Positions 12,672 to 25,969 of a DNA stretch of 64,000 nt are shown in pieces (positions within the stretch are counted from its first letter, which is position 1; the number at the start of each line of letters is the position of its first letter). The notes beneath the pieces were generated by a model. The model ran no database searches and had not been told where the DNA came from. It saw nothing but the letters and a program-made list of their open reading frames with translations. The stretch is from NCBI GenBank assembly GCA_030159075.1, contig BROG01000548.1, positions 127,501 to 191,500 of the forward strand, given 5' to 3'. The DNA is from Atrina japonica (Eukaryota; Mollusca; Bivalvia; Pterioida; Pinnidae). Position numbers and translations under genes: made by a program.

Positions 12672-12836
12672 AATGAATGCGGGTGTGACAGGTTAACAGG
12701 GGTGGCTTACTCCCCATGGCACCTTATCACAACTCTGGATTTCCAGAGGTCTGTGTTTGTCCAAAATTCACCAGATGTCTGTATGTATCCTGGACATCCG
12801 GACGAATTATACTTTGGTATCTGAGATATTTATATT
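12672..12836 (+). mobile_element. RT-element 3' tail fragment
   Basis: Second tail in the same orientation just downstream of the first: GAATGCGGGTGTGACAGG, a GGCTTACTCCCCATGGCACC block, CCAGAGGTCTGTGTTTGTCC, and TTATACTTTGGTATCTGAGA. It probably derives from a separate insertion or a local duplication. Confidence 0.75.
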
Positions 12837-13072
12837 CTAACGTATCATGCACATCAAATATCACAATTGAATCAATTCTAATGATAATCATCTAATATCA
12901 CCATTAAGTGTAAAAAGCAAAACTACCCGATTTCCAATATTAAGTTCATCCAACAATATGATCGCAAAAAATATTAAATACAGATAAACAATAACAAAAC
13001 ATTTTATTCAGAAATCAAGAAATCGAGATCGAAAATAGACTTACCCCAGTGTTCAGTGAGTGTTAACCATCA

Positions 13073-13717
13073 TGTTGTAATTGTGCGCATGCTCATCTGT
13101 AGGTCTTCCCCTGCTCTATTTTTTTATCAGGACTGTGTGTTAAGCATTGTTTAGACAGTCTATGTGCTTTACGAAGGGTGCCGACCTGGCTCTGTCGGTA
13201 GAGCGTTCGACATTTGATCGTGTTTTCATGAGTTCGAGTCCAGCCGGCGGCAGGTTGGTTTCCTGTCCTGCGGATGAGACAGTAAAACCGAGGTCCCGTG
13301 TTACAGTAGGTATCGGCACATTGTATTAAAGAACCCTCACTGCTAAATGACCGTAAGTACCGAGCATAGGCCAAAATTTAAAGCCCTTCACCGGCATTGG
13401 TGACGTCTCCATATGCGTGAAAGATTCTGAGTGGGACGTTAAAAAGATTGACAGTGGTCGGATTTCATCTTGCCGACATGTGCCTCTGTTGACATCGAGT
13501 GATAATATAATAATATTGTGGGAATGTCTGGGGCCTAAATGACAATAATGTTATTGAATTTTGCATAAACAATCGTCTGATTTCAAAATGGATTTACTTT
13601 TTTAACCCTGGAATACTGATAATCTGGGCTTTATTAGACACTAGGATGATGCATTGTTTACGAAAATGACTTTATCTGTAGGGCGCGCACAATTACAACA
13701 TGCGCACAATTACAACA
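13073..13717. repeat. Segment bounded by 19-bp inverted repeats
   Basis: TGTTGTAATTGTGCGCATG at 13073-13091 is an exact inverted match of 13699-13717. The right side is three tandem 17-bp units (13685-13735) built on GCGCACAATTACAACAT. A SINE lies inside. It may be a MITE-like or rearranged element. Confidence 0.6.
13171..13445 (+). mobile_element. tRNA-derived SINE, family A
   Basis: Head with GGCTCTGTCGGTAGAGCG (box A) and GAGTTCGAGTCC (box B), then GGCAGGTTGGTTTCCTGTCC, and tail GTGACGTCTCCATATGCGTG ... GAGTGGGACGTTAAAAAG. No clear target-site duplication. It sits between 19-bp inverted repeats at 13073 and 13699. Confidence 0.85.
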
Positions 13718-14557
13718 TATACACAATTACAACAAGCGGCTGTAATATGTCTTTCCATTTATTCTTTTTTTATGATACGAAAATGTGTGAATATTATTGT
13801 TTGTATGTAAATCATATATGTTACTGAAGGTCATTTAGAAACAATTTGTTGGCCTCAATAATATAGCTAGATTTAGTTTTCATGACTCACAGCAATAACT
13901 AAATCCTGGCCTACTTTGGTGGTTTGGTATGTCGTGGTTACCGTAAGTGAAATAATTGTTCGGCAATGGCTACGTTTGATCCCGAATTCTTTCTTAACAT
14001 ATCGATCCCTATTCAGTTTCACTATCCTCTTTGCAAATTGCGTGTTAGTTAAACATTACCGTTTTAATGAGCATGTGTGTCTAATCTATGATACACGGTG
14101 TGGAGAACCACCGTTAACCACACTAATTGCCAGGTATCTCCATAAACAAAGGACTAAAAAATAAAGTCAAAAACTAAAACCAATGATTATAATTGTATGT
14201 GATTCGTCTGCATTTTAAACAGATATTTGGCTTTTAACCCAAACTGACTGTTCTGTGCTCGAGGTCTTATCTGACTTTTAGATAAACGATGAACTTCACC
14301 TGACCAGATGCCCAGAAAAGAATTTCTTTGTTTACCTTCAATTAATGAATTACACACATATATGTATATATACACTTCAAATGTCGTAGAAGAGAAATAA
14401 AGGGACAATTTAAAAGCACATATCTACTTTACGTATTTTACAATTAGTATTTCATTTTCTAAAACATTGTTGGTAATTTGTATGTTGAATCATGACAACT
14501 ATATAATATAAACCTCAATTATTTTACATCAATTAGCAAATTCGTTATACAATAGAA

Positions 14558-14747
14558 AAATCTCAGATACCAAAGTATAATTCGTCAAGATGTCAAGGAT
14601 GCTTATACAAATCTGGTAAATATTAGACAAACGCGGACCTCTGGAAATCCAGAGGTTGGATCAGGTGTCATTAAGCACCAGCTGTTGACAGGTCACACCC
14701 ACCCACAGTGAGTCCACAGTCAAATTCAAATCAAATAAGTCACATAA
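14558..14747 (-). mobile_element. RT-element 3' tail fragment
   Basis: Reads on the minus strand as the tail: on plus it begins AAAAATCTCAGATACCAAAG, then GGACCTCTGGAAATCCAGAG and GTGAGTCCACAGTC. Truncated, without RT sequence. Confidence 0.75.
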
Positions 14748-14954
14748 CCTATATTGATGTTTCTTGTTGACTCAGATGTTGGTGTGAGGGGATCTACCCT
14801 TATAAAACAACGTATCTGAGCTGGCAACCATAATAACTATGAAACAAAAACAGTGTTCCTTTTTCCCACGCGATAATTATGCACGATTTCATCAATGCAT
14901 GTACCAGTTTATTCTGTTTGGAATATTTATATATAATACGGTGTATCTGTGTCC

Positions 14955-15185
14955 AAGGGTTTAGAGAACAGCACCTTTAAATCATGTAGCCATTCACCTA
15001 TTGTCAGCGCAGGTTCGAGTTCGCCTGGGACCTAAGCTGATTTTAGGAGAAAGTTTGCCAGTTTACTTGCGGAAGGCAAGCGGTCTCTTCCAGGGTACAT
15101 TGTAACAGGGTCGTTTCTTCCACCACTAAAAACTGGGAGTCACCTTGTGAATTGTTGAGTGTGGCGTAAACAACATTCAAATTCA
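14955..15185 (+). mobile_element. SINE family C
   Basis: CATTCACCTATTGTCAGCGC, GGTTCGAGTTCGCCTGGGAC (box B), GGAGAAAGTTTGCCAGTTTA, GGCAAGCGGTCTCTTCCAGG, and the tail GTTGAGTGTGGCGTAAACAA with an A/C-rich end. The box A part is decayed. Confidence 0.7.
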
Positions 15186-15237
15186 AGATGTATATAATGC
15201 ATATCTAAAATACATCAGCTGCTTCAGGTGAAGTGTC

Positions 15238-15925
15238 ACATATTTTGACCCGTGCTATGGATCAACACCAATTTAATGAATGTCTTTATGTCCACGTGAG
15301 ACTAAAACTCTATTTTAAGTATCATCCTAAAAACCAAAGCATATCATTCCCGGACATCTCGTTTGGAATTCGCAATTGTTCTTCGTATTGAGACCGTTGT
15401 TATTTCCACGTTTTCACCGAGCTTGAACTTTTCATCCAATTTGACCTTTTCGCCGAACTCGAGAGGTTTCCCTGTGCCATTTGGGGCGCCTGTGGCGTAC
15501 TTGCGGGCACGCAGACTCCTTCCGGACGCCTGGTTCCAATTCCGTTTGAAATTCGCAATTGTTCTCGTGTTGAGATCGGTGTTATATGAAAAATGTACTT
15601 TTCACCAAGTTTGACATTTTCACCATGAAGCATATTCGACGGGTGTGGCATGCTTACAGGGGAGCCCGACTTCTTCCGAACAGCTGGTTCTATCCTGTTT
15701 GGGATTCGCAATTGTTCTTCATGTTGACAGCATTTGCATATCTAATTTGTCGTATTGTAATGATATTTGAGTTTCGATTATCCATTGGTACTTCTTCAAA
15801 TTTACTTCATAAAGTAAAGGAAGGAACAGTCACTTGGCAGTTGGTATGACCCGGTAATAGGAATCATGTCCGGGACCTCTCGCTTGAAAGTGGAACGCGC
15901 TACCACTAGACCACCGTGGGTTAAA
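15238..15925 (-). mobile_element. SINE family B interrupted by family X
   Basis: The 3' half of the SINE (CGTGCTATGGATCAACACC, AAGTATCATCC) lies at 15238-15333. Its 5' half (GGAAGGAACAGTCACTTG, then GAACGCGCTACCACTAGACC) lies at 15806-15925. Between them is the family X array at 15340-15803. Confidence 0.65.
15340..15803 (+). repeat. Repeat family X: three partial monomers in tandem
   Basis: The marker TTCGCAATTGTTCT occurs at 15369, 15552 and 15705, each preceded by a CGGAC/CGAAC...GGTTC-like block and followed by TTGAGA or TTGACA. The last monomer runs on into AATTTGTCGTATTGTAATG, GAGTTTCGATTATCCATTGG and TACTTCTTC, the family end. The array lies inside a SINE (see 15238-15925). Confidence 0.65.
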
Positions 15926-18900
15926 CTATTAATATGTTAAACAATGTCAAACCACACTGACATTCCATGTCTATATATCACATAGTATTAACCGCAAAAT
16001 CAATTAAGTGAAAATCGGACACAAACTGAAGGTAGATAATTTTTAGTTATCAAAAACTTAAAGTCTCCCCGATAGTTTGTAGATATTCCAGAAACAACGT
16101 GTATGATACGGCGAATTTTACAATGATAGTGTGATAAGATTAGAAGAAGGATTAGTTTCGAGATAACACTTTGGATTTTAAAAAAAAATCACGGTATGCT
16201 ATTCCATGGCGTCATATGAATGTAAATATACAAAAACAATTAATATGTTATGAAAATGCTGTGTGACGTAAGATCCACTGGGATTCCATCAAGAGACAAT
16301 TACACACCTTACTAATATCCCTCATAAAATAAAATACGTCTGACAATTTGTGCAAATTTTTAATGTTTGCAATATTACAATGTTTTGCAAAATCGCGTGG
16401 TAAATAAGTTACGACTTTTGCTTCCCAAAATAACAAAATTATTTAATTTTCAGACATGCGGCTAAGCAAAAATTGTTGTCTCATTTTGTAAATATTTAAG
16501 AGATAGAGTTTAAAGATTAAATGTTACTTCAAATATTTCACTTGCGCATTATTTTGTGACTACAAACCCCTTGTATAATACCAGTAATTCTAACATGCCC
16601 ACCAGGCCATGTCATTGTATTAGATTCGTATTTAACCGTCAATGTAACAAGAGTCAATTTGAAACAGAGTGTACTATACAAAGTATGCAACAGATAAAGT
16701 CAACATTCGTATTATGTCTAGATGTATATTATAAGGTTCCAGCTCGTGAAACGTAAGCATATAAATAAGATTAGGGTAGACATTTGTTTAACAACATTTT
16801 TCTACCTACATAATAAAAGGTCTCATGTCAGTGGCAGAGTATCTTCCTATTGTTTTCGTTTCCTTTGTGTCACTTAAATTCTTGTTTCAATCACCCGTCT
16901 CCAGGTATATAAGCTAAGGTTTCATTCTTATTCCTTCTGTTTCATTTTTGCTGGAAATTTGTTCAATCTAATGCATCGAGACAAAAGGATTTAAAGCGCA
17001 TACAATCATCATAGCTTCAGTGCGTTAAATTTCTTGGGCAAATTGAAACACGAGCATGTATAAACGTAAATTGTGACATGACATCTTGTTTGTCACGAGA
17101 AGCCAGAAGATCGTATGTACTGTGTACTATCAGGGTATTTTGTGTTAACTATCTTTATAAAGTTGTGCTAATGATGTGCGCCTCAACTATCTTCTTATTG
17201 TTGATATTAATCAGAATAATAGGAATTTTTATTATAAATTAAGACTTATTAAAATCGATCATTTTTACCTCTTAGGTCGATATACAGAAACAAAAAAGAG
17301 ATGTACCAAAATTTTTAATTTCTATATATTCTGTGAAATTGCATGAGAAACCCACTTTGTCAAGTATTCACTTGCAATTGATTAATTCAACCTTACTATC
17401 AGTATATGCATAACACACTGGGTCTGGTTTCACAAAATATATATAAATATATATTCTTATGTCTGTATATAGCGCTTATTGTACATTAAGTAAAAGTAGC
17501 AAAATATCGAAATATTGTTTGTTAAATACAGGTAATGCCCCTTTAAATTTGAAATATTGCATGCTTTATATCAACGGAAACAGAAGAAATGAACAAACAA
17601 TACTGTACAGTTGATTCAAAGACAAACAAGGGTTCCTACAAATAATCCGTAAAATAAAACAAGATTGAACATGATGCAATATAAAAATATCAGATATCAA
17701 AGTATAAATCTTCAGGATCCAGAGGTGGGATAAGTTGCCAGTAATCATCCCCTGTTGAGTGGTCACACCCGCTGTGAGTCCAGAGTCCAACTCAAATAAA
17801 ATAAGTGAGGAGGAAATCAAAATATCCATTATACCAAAATGTTGTGGACAGGTTTTTATCCTATCGAAATTCTGATCTGAAACACAAAGAAAAGATGAAA
17901 ACTTAGGCGAGGATAAGCTGAATGTTTAGGAAAGTCATTTCCTAAAATTATATCATAATGCAAACTACACACCAGCCGATCTGAATATGAAATGTTAGTT
18001 TATAATTATCCTGAAGTCTTTAGGTATAATTTCGTAACTCAATAGGGCTTCACGCTTTCATTAAATAATCTCGAGAGTCCCGTCGGTTTCCTATGAAATT
18101 GATCTGTCATGACCCTTTAATACCAAAGTTATGCGTCCATGATAATCCCTTTAAGTTATGCGACACTTTCCTATACTCCCATGTAATGTCGCTTATTGCC
18201 AAAGATGGGTCGATCTTATCACTCTATATTATCAGTGTGAATAAAATTTAATTTACCGACAAAATACTCTTTGAAAAATATATCTGGCAAGTTTTTAAAC
18301 ATTCATGAACCACACTGAATATATTTATGGGATTATGTTTTTGGATCATTTATATATAGCGTGCCATAGGGCTGCCTGTAGCTTCCTTTTTTAAACGGGG
18401 ACAAAGTCACTGTTGTCATTCAGAAGCTTATTATAATCAAATATCTGGCTGTAAAGTCAGCCCATACACGAGCAAGTACGGTTATGAAATGTACATAACA
18501 TGACATTGAAATCTGATCGAGTGATTGATTTATAACATGATTGTTTTTTTTTTCTTTATGATACCTTTTAAGTTATGACGGAATTCTGACATGCCCACAT
18601 TGATGTTCAAAGTATTAGTATCGGCAAACACTATGTGAGGAATTCAGTTAATATATTTGCAGCATATTAATTTCAACATTATAGTAAATATTATGTATTA
18701 ATCATACGTTTGAAAATGAAAATGTAGCCAATGTAGTAATTTTTCATTAGAGAGGCAACATATAGCTCAGGTAAATATTAGTCATTCCTTTAAGTAAAAT
18801 GATGTTTTTCAAATAAATTTGCATTCTTTTTGCCCATATATTACTTTAATTTATTAATCTCAGGGAATTTTAAAAGGCAATTTTAAATCATATCTTCAAC

Positions 18901-19370
18901 TTGCTACAGGCAGGAAATTTACAATAAAGACTGTATAAATCATGACTAATTACTAATGCTATAACAACTATTGTTGGAAAACCTTACAACTGACGGTCGT
19001 GAAAAAAAACCCAAAAGGAGCACCTATAAAGAACCCAAATTAACAATGCAGATATGTACGGAATGACACACTTCTAATTTATGATATCGTTAAGCACTAG
19101 CAATGCTAAACGTGTTTTAATTCAGAAACACATAGGCACTGGGTGATTCATAAACTAAAAACTAAATTACTGGTCTTGTATAAACAACTTCATTCTTTGG
19201 AAATACTTGAATATTCAAATATTATAAAACAAAAATAATTAGATATCTGAAGATAAAAAATAAGATGTCGAAATACAATCACTTACAATGTTATATTAAC
19301 AATTACTTTTACTACTGGTACCTCTACCACCATTTCCAAAACTACTGCTACGATTACTCCTTCTCCCTTT
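15926..19370. other. No gene recognised
   Basis: Apart from the RT tail at 17684-17812, only AT-rich sequence without exon-like signals. Confidence 0.55.
17684..17812 (-). mobile_element. RT-element 3' tail fragment
   Basis: Minus-strand tail with ATATCAGATATCAAAGTATA on plus, then GAGGTGGGATAAG and CCGCTGTGAGTCCAGAGTCC. Lacks the GGACCTCTGG block, so it carries an internal deletion. Confidence 0.65.
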
Positions 19371-19603
<233 letters not shown>

Positions 19604-19604
<1 letters not shown>

Positions 19605-19884
19605 GCTTTATATCACACCATCTACTACCACTTCACATTTAGCTTTCACTTTATATAGGTGCTTTAGATCACACCAACTACAACTACTTCATATTTAACT
19701 TTCACTTTATATAGGTGCTTTATATCACACCAGCTACTACCACTTCACATTTAACTTTCACTTTATAAAGGTGCTTTATATCACACCAACTACAACTACT
19801 TCATATTCAACTTTCACTTTATAAAGGTGCTTTATGTCACACCAGCTACTACCACTTCACATTTAACTTTATACATGTGCTTTT
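19604..19884. repeat. 56-bp tandem array with alternating unit types
   Basis: Five units beginning TGCTTTATATCACACCA at 19604, 19660, 19716, 19772 and 19828. Units alternate between a CTACTACCACTTCACAT form and an ACTACAACTACTTCATAT form (A-B-A-B-A), so the real period is 112 bp. The last unit is shortened. Confidence 0.95.
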
Positions 19885-20459
19885 TTGTCATTCAATGCAT
19901 TGTTTTCAAATCGCACAACGGTGAAAAGATAACGTTTAAGACGACTTATGAACTCCTTGTGTAGGCTTAGTATATTTTAATCTCATTCAAAAAATTCTAA
20001 AATTATAGATATATCACCTACTCAAATTCTTTTAGGCCGATTGAATTATGGCCAACACATCAATATAATATGTATAGACCTAGATAAACCCAGAAACTAA
20101 GCTGGAAAAGTCACGATATTTGGAAAAGCCCTGCTCAAAGTTGGTATATGAAGAATAATGAAACAATGTTGTTAAGCCCTTCATTCCATTCTATCGCTGT
20201 TACAAGAGAAAACATGTACCGTAATTCACAAGCATTCGAACAAAAATGTGAAAATCGGGACACAAATACTTTTCGTAGACAAGGTATATCTTAAAGTACT
20301 GAATACTTAAGAATGATTTATTATATGATATAACCTTTGTATCTGCAGAAGTTATGGGTTATCTATATCATAATGGAGGTTAGAATTACATCGCAGAGTG
20401 CAATAGTAATGAAGGTATTTGTTGTAGTTGAAAAATGTCTTTATCACATTGTACTGCCC

Positions 20460-20676
<217 letters not shown>

Positions 20677-20810
20677 AAAACCACCGTACTTCCACAAGTA
20701 AACTGACAAACATCAGTTACGATTTCAGCGGGATGCAAAACTGTTGACAAGAGGTGAAAGAGTCTATCCTTTAAAATGCAATGTTATAATCTTTCGGTCA
20801 CTCGAATGGG

Positions 20811-21027
20811 TTGTTGTTTAACGTCCCACTCCAAAATCTTTCACTCACATGGAGATGTCACCAAATGCCGATGAAGGGCTTCAAATTTTGGCCTATGCTC
20901 GGCACTTGAGCAGTAAGGATTCTTTAACGTACCGACACCTACCGTCGGAAAAAAGCCGGCCACCTCCACCGAGACTCGAACCCGGTTGCAAATCGAGCAC
21001 TCTACCGCTGAGTCAAAACGGCGTCTC
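20811..21027 (-). mobile_element. tRNA-derived SINE, family A (diverged head)
   Basis: Minus-strand copy with tail TTGTTGTTTAACGTCCCACT on plus and a tRNA-like head containing GAGACTCGAACCCGG (plus) and ACTCTACCGCTGAGTCAAAA. Candidate target duplication CTCGAATGGG at 20801-20810 and CTCTAATGGG at 21028-21037, one mismatch. The middle lacks the GGTTGGTTTCC block. Confidence 0.8.
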
Positions 21028-21533
21028 CTCTAATGGGTAACTTCGATGTTATTATGTTCAGTCCATCCATTTATTTAAAACATTTATTTTGGTCCATTTT
21101 TAAAAACAAATAATCTTTAACTTCGGTATTATGTTTTTATATTGACAACCAGAGGTCGAGAGTATAAAAAAAAACCAGAATTTCTGTTAAAGCTGATTAT
21201 TTTATACTGAATTAATAGTTCGAATCGTTATCACTGTTAAAATTCTAAATGACTCAAAAGCTAAGATAGTATTCTTTTTACTGTTCTTAATCTTAGACAG
21301 ATTTTAAAATACATTTGGGTATATTGTTTTCCTTGTATGATACCATTTTTATTTCGGAATTCTAAATCTATTGAAATTCGAGCTCACCTGGTGAAGTGTT
21401 ATTGACAGAAACGATCATTTTAGCATTGGTTTTTGGACTCTTTTATGATTAAACTATAACTGATTTTATATTCATAATACTTATTAGAAATATTATTAGA
21501 TGGGAAACTATAATTTTGACATTGAAATCTTTG

Positions 21534-21538
<5 letters not shown>

Positions 21539-21581
<43 letters not shown>
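21539..21581. repeat. (GA)n microsatellite
   Basis: About 21 GA units. Confidence 0.97.
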
Positions 21582-21582
<1 letters not shown>

Positions 21583-21651
21583 ACCAAAGAGCGTTTAGAT
21601 ACTTTTACTTGTACACAGATATGTCATCAACTTTATGAAAAGTGCCTTTTT

Positions 21652-21883
21652 TTTACCTGTGCTATGGACTGACGCCAATGCAATGAAGGTTCGTTTACGT
21701 GTCCAGCATTCCGTCACATGGGGACTCATGACTTTCACTTCCTATGCCGTGACCTTGGCGAAGGAACAATCACTACCATATTTTCAAAATCTTTGGTATG
21801 AGCCAGAACCGAGGATAGATAACGGGACCTTCCGCTTAGAAGTCAGACGATATACCACTAGACCACCACAAGCGAGTTTAGTC
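21652..21883 (-). mobile_element. tRNA-derived SINE, family B
   Basis: On plus: CTGTGCTATGGACTGACGCC, CATGACTTTCACTTCCTATG, GCGAAGGAACAATCACTACC, GATAACGGGACCTTCCGCTT, and the head ATACCACTAGACCACCACAA. The 121-codon plus frame here is a by-product of the repeat. Confidence 0.75.
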
Positions 21884-22764
21884 TTGCGCAACGCTCAAGT
21901 GGACCAGACAGATGAAGAGGAAAATATATTTAGGTTGCGTGTATCATCAACATCTTTGTTAAATGGCCGGCACAGAATCCATTTAATGTCTGTGCACTAA
22001 GCGACACTACGTATAATTGGCTTGAAGTTCTTGATTGTGACTACTTTATTTATATTGAAGGGTAACTTTATCACTTACAATAATGTGTCTTGTTTCAATA
22101 AATATTTATTGTGAAATCCTAGACCTACGAAATGTTCAACTAAAAAATATCAGGTTTATTTCAGAGTGTAAATTTTTGCATTCATGATTAAATGGTGGTA
22201 TGGGGAAAGACGATACAGATCTCTTAATATAATCAGACGATGAACTCAGTATCACGACGATAGAAGATTTAAATTTGTTTTTATAATTTCGGGACTACTT
22301 GTACTTTTTGAATCTAGACTTATTTTAATGTACTTAAGTATCAAAGAAAATCTAGCTCGGTGAAATTGGAGAAATTTGGGCCAAGAATACAACAACTAGA
22401 GGAATATAGTATAAACAGGACAAAAGAACAACAATATGCATTACAGGGAATTAATGTATATCAACATATTTTGAAATTATATTGTATGAGTCTAAGAATT
22501 CAAACATTTACTAATCTGTACTTACTATGAATAGGGGCAAATATGGATTAGTTTTGTAATAACCCGAGAATAAGTGAAACAGGTCGAAATGACACGTTAA
22601 TTCTTCCTTGTTACTTTGATGAACGCTTGAAATCGTTACTAAGAAAGTTTTATTGTCGATATGGGGATCTCGTTAAACAATATGAAGTCCCCGTCTCAGG
22701 AAAATTGGAAAGCATTTTGGAGCAAGACCATATACAGTCACCCCCTTTCCCTAATTAGATCTTA

Positions 22765-22985
22765 ACCGATAACGTCATTTTCAGCGAGCTTGACCCAAAA
22801 GTTCCCATGTAATATTTGTGATGGATGTGATATGCATACATGGGACGTTGACTCATTCCGGACACCTGGTCCCATCCGGTTTGAGATTCGCAATTGTTCT
22901 CATGTTGAGACCATTCGTATATCTATTTTTCGTATTCTAATGGACTTTGAGTTTCGATCATCCATTGGTACTTCTTCACTTTGAC
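22765..22985 (+). repeat. Repeat family X copy
   Basis: Contains TTTTCAGCGAGCTTGACCC, GTTCCCATGTAATATTTGTG, CCGGACACCTGGTCCCATCC, GAGATTCGCAATTGTTCTCA, ATGGACTTTGAGTTTCGATC and TACTTCTTCACTTTG. Directly followed by a 17-bp tandem array. Confidence 0.65.
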
Positions 22986-23068
22986 TTGTTATCTAACTCC
23001 ACTTGTTGTCTAACTCCACTTGTTGTCTAACTCCACTTCTTGTCTAACTCCACTTGTTGTCTAACTCC
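22984..23068. repeat. 17-bp tandem array, five units
   Basis: Unit ACTTGTTGTCTAACTCC at 22984, 23001, 23018, 23035 and 23052, with single-base changes in the first and fourth. It starts at the end of a family X copy. Confidence 0.95.
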
Positions 23069-24187
23069 CCCTCTTTGTTTTCCAATGATCAGTCTTTAAC
23101 CATCGTAAATTGTCTGACTGCTACTATAAACACTTGGGAATCGTTGCTCTCTAGGTATGTTTGTTTGATAACAAATGTGCATAGACCACTGTATCCTCCT
23201 CTGATTCTGTTTCAACATTTCAATACTCAAATATGCTCTCGCTTTGAACGCCCCAGAATCTACCCAAATCAATTTCCAGAACAATGACCATAATACTGCG
23301 GTTTCCAGTCATTTTCACATTAGAAATATACCCTCGATTCAAATACTCGTGATTTCCGTCACGTTAGATGCGAAATATTTTTGTCTTGATTATAATGATA
23401 ACAATTTGATACAAGTCACAATATAATTCTGGAACATGGAATATCATGGGTGATGGCATTACCAGATAATTACGTATGATTTCAAATAACCAGTATACAA
23501 TTAATACCATTCGTCAATTAGTATTTAAATGATAATTAGTACAGGTAAATGACCTGTTTGACGGTTCAACTCCACTGATCTGTCAATTCATATTTCACCA
23601 CCCTATTTCAATTTCAAACATTCTCTTGAATCAGTTTCTTAAAACACTTAGTATGAGTCTTTTTCGGAAACAATGTATACAAAGGACATTAAATGCTAAT
23701 GAGTATCTAATGAATCGAAAGTATAAAGAATTAACTGAATGCAAAATACTTTCAAAAAGACACGTGAGTTTGGAAGTGACTATTGTCTATGTGTTATTAT
23801 ATACCTGACTCTTCCTTGTGCCATGCACCCAGTGACGTTTAAGTATTTTGTGTTAACTCGTCACTAAAGATTTGAAGATAAATGTTGTCGTTGTAACTGT
23901 ATACTATGCTAAAAGATCAGAAAATATCATAGAAGTGTTGTGTGACCTGTACTCGAATAATATATTTATAATAAAATAATTTCACACGCCCTTTTCTGAA
24001 TATTACTGTATATTATGAAAATATTGTGAGCTGCATTTAATGCTCGTAAAATAGATACAATAAAAGTCTATACATATAACATATGCCTGTGTGAAATGAT
24101 TCACATTTTTTCAAAGTCATCCTTTATAATATATTACCATTAAATACGTTGTACTTGTCCCACATCCCATATTCAATGTATCATTTC

Positions 24188-24381
<194 letters not shown>

Positions 24382-25357
24382 CTTTTGTTTTGTTTTACTT
24401 TATCTCACATTTATTTACTGTTGTATATATAGTTTATGGACAATTTTCATGCGAAGAATTATATAGCGATTTACACTTATTTAATTTTCGACTATTGGGC
24501 AGAATTGATAAGATTTTACTTGAGCATTAAAACACCCTGCGCCTGCTAATTGATATTTTGTTCTTCCGTAAAACTATGCAGTAAATTCTAATGCTTGTAT
24601 ATGAATAGTATTTGTCTGTGTATTTTTACCATTTGAAACCAGCTACAAGTCTTTTTCGAGGTCTTGATCCAGGTTGAACTGCCTCTGTCAGACATGTTAT
24701 TTTCTTTAGATATGAACACAACCTTATTCCTGTGTTTTCATTTCTTTTTTATTTTATATATAAATTGTCGGTTGAAGCTAATAGCATAATTTGCTTCTTG
24801 GTATGTAAAGCACAGTTCACCCTTACAAAATACACAGCAATGGATACGAGTAGTCACCATTACCTGATTATTAAAACAAAACACAATGTGATAACATTGT
24901 AAATCTTTATCTTTCATACAAAAAGTAAAAATGAATGCTAAATCATTACTGATTACTTCTATATTTATTCCTTTGAATCTAATTATTTCATGGATCATTT
25001 GCTTCTGTATTTTATATCAATAAATCTTGTTTAAATTACACTTAGATAACTACATGTGTATGTTTAGCTGATATAAGAGTGTCGTCAATTTTCTATGGTT
25101 TTCTATGACGAGTAAGATAAATTTGCTTTTTACCGATCGATTTCAAAGTGTCAAGAATATATTTCAAATAGTTTCTTGATCAATGGTGATACATATATAT
25201 TTCATTTTATTTTTTTGAAACAGTATCACATTTCAAAAAGCTAAAATGGACGCTACGTATGTCCTCCTTGAATAGTTTTTGTAGTTCTTTGTCATTTATG
25301 TTTTGTTTAATGTATATATAGAATGTCTTATCTGTCATACATGAAGATTAAAACTGT

Positions 25358-25360
<3 letters not shown>

Positions 25361-25438
<78 letters not shown>
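25361..25438. repeat. (AT)n microsatellite
   Basis: Pure AT dinucleotides. Confidence 0.97.
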
Positions 25439-25442
<4 letters not shown>

Positions 25443-25969
25443 TAATGTATGTCATAAACAGCGTTTTGGGGCTAAAATAAAATAAGTCTTTCTGTGTGTG
25501 ACTAGACTGACCAACCTAGAGTTCCCACATATTTTAGGCAGTTTAGACTATTTATTTTTCCCTAATAAAAGTTCTAACAAATAAGCCATTTTACATAATT
25601 TGATATTAACTTAAAATATGGCCTAACATTTTCAAATCAAATAATGATAACTTGGGATTACCAGAATAGGTCAAACTCTGTCTACACATTTTTATGACAG
25701 TCGAGAACGAGTGTAAGAAAATATCATTAACTTTGAGAATAATGGGTGTTTGATAGTAATTCATCAACGATAACAAATCAAAGGTGAATTTAGGAAATAT
25801 GTGTGACAGATCTTGATGCCCAACATAATTCCGGTTTTCTCCAAACTTTGATCCCATTAATCGTATTTACTTTCTTCTAGGTTGTGAATGATGAAATAAA
25901 AATCGAAATATTATTATTGTCTATTTTTTCTTTCAACTACCAAATGCATCAAATAAGGGATTTTGTTCA

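Noticed and set aside
13093..13374. 93-codon minus frame as a gene
   Set aside because: It overlaps a family A SINE.
21635..22000. 121-codon plus frame as a gene
   Set aside because: It mostly translates a family B SINE in reverse orientation.
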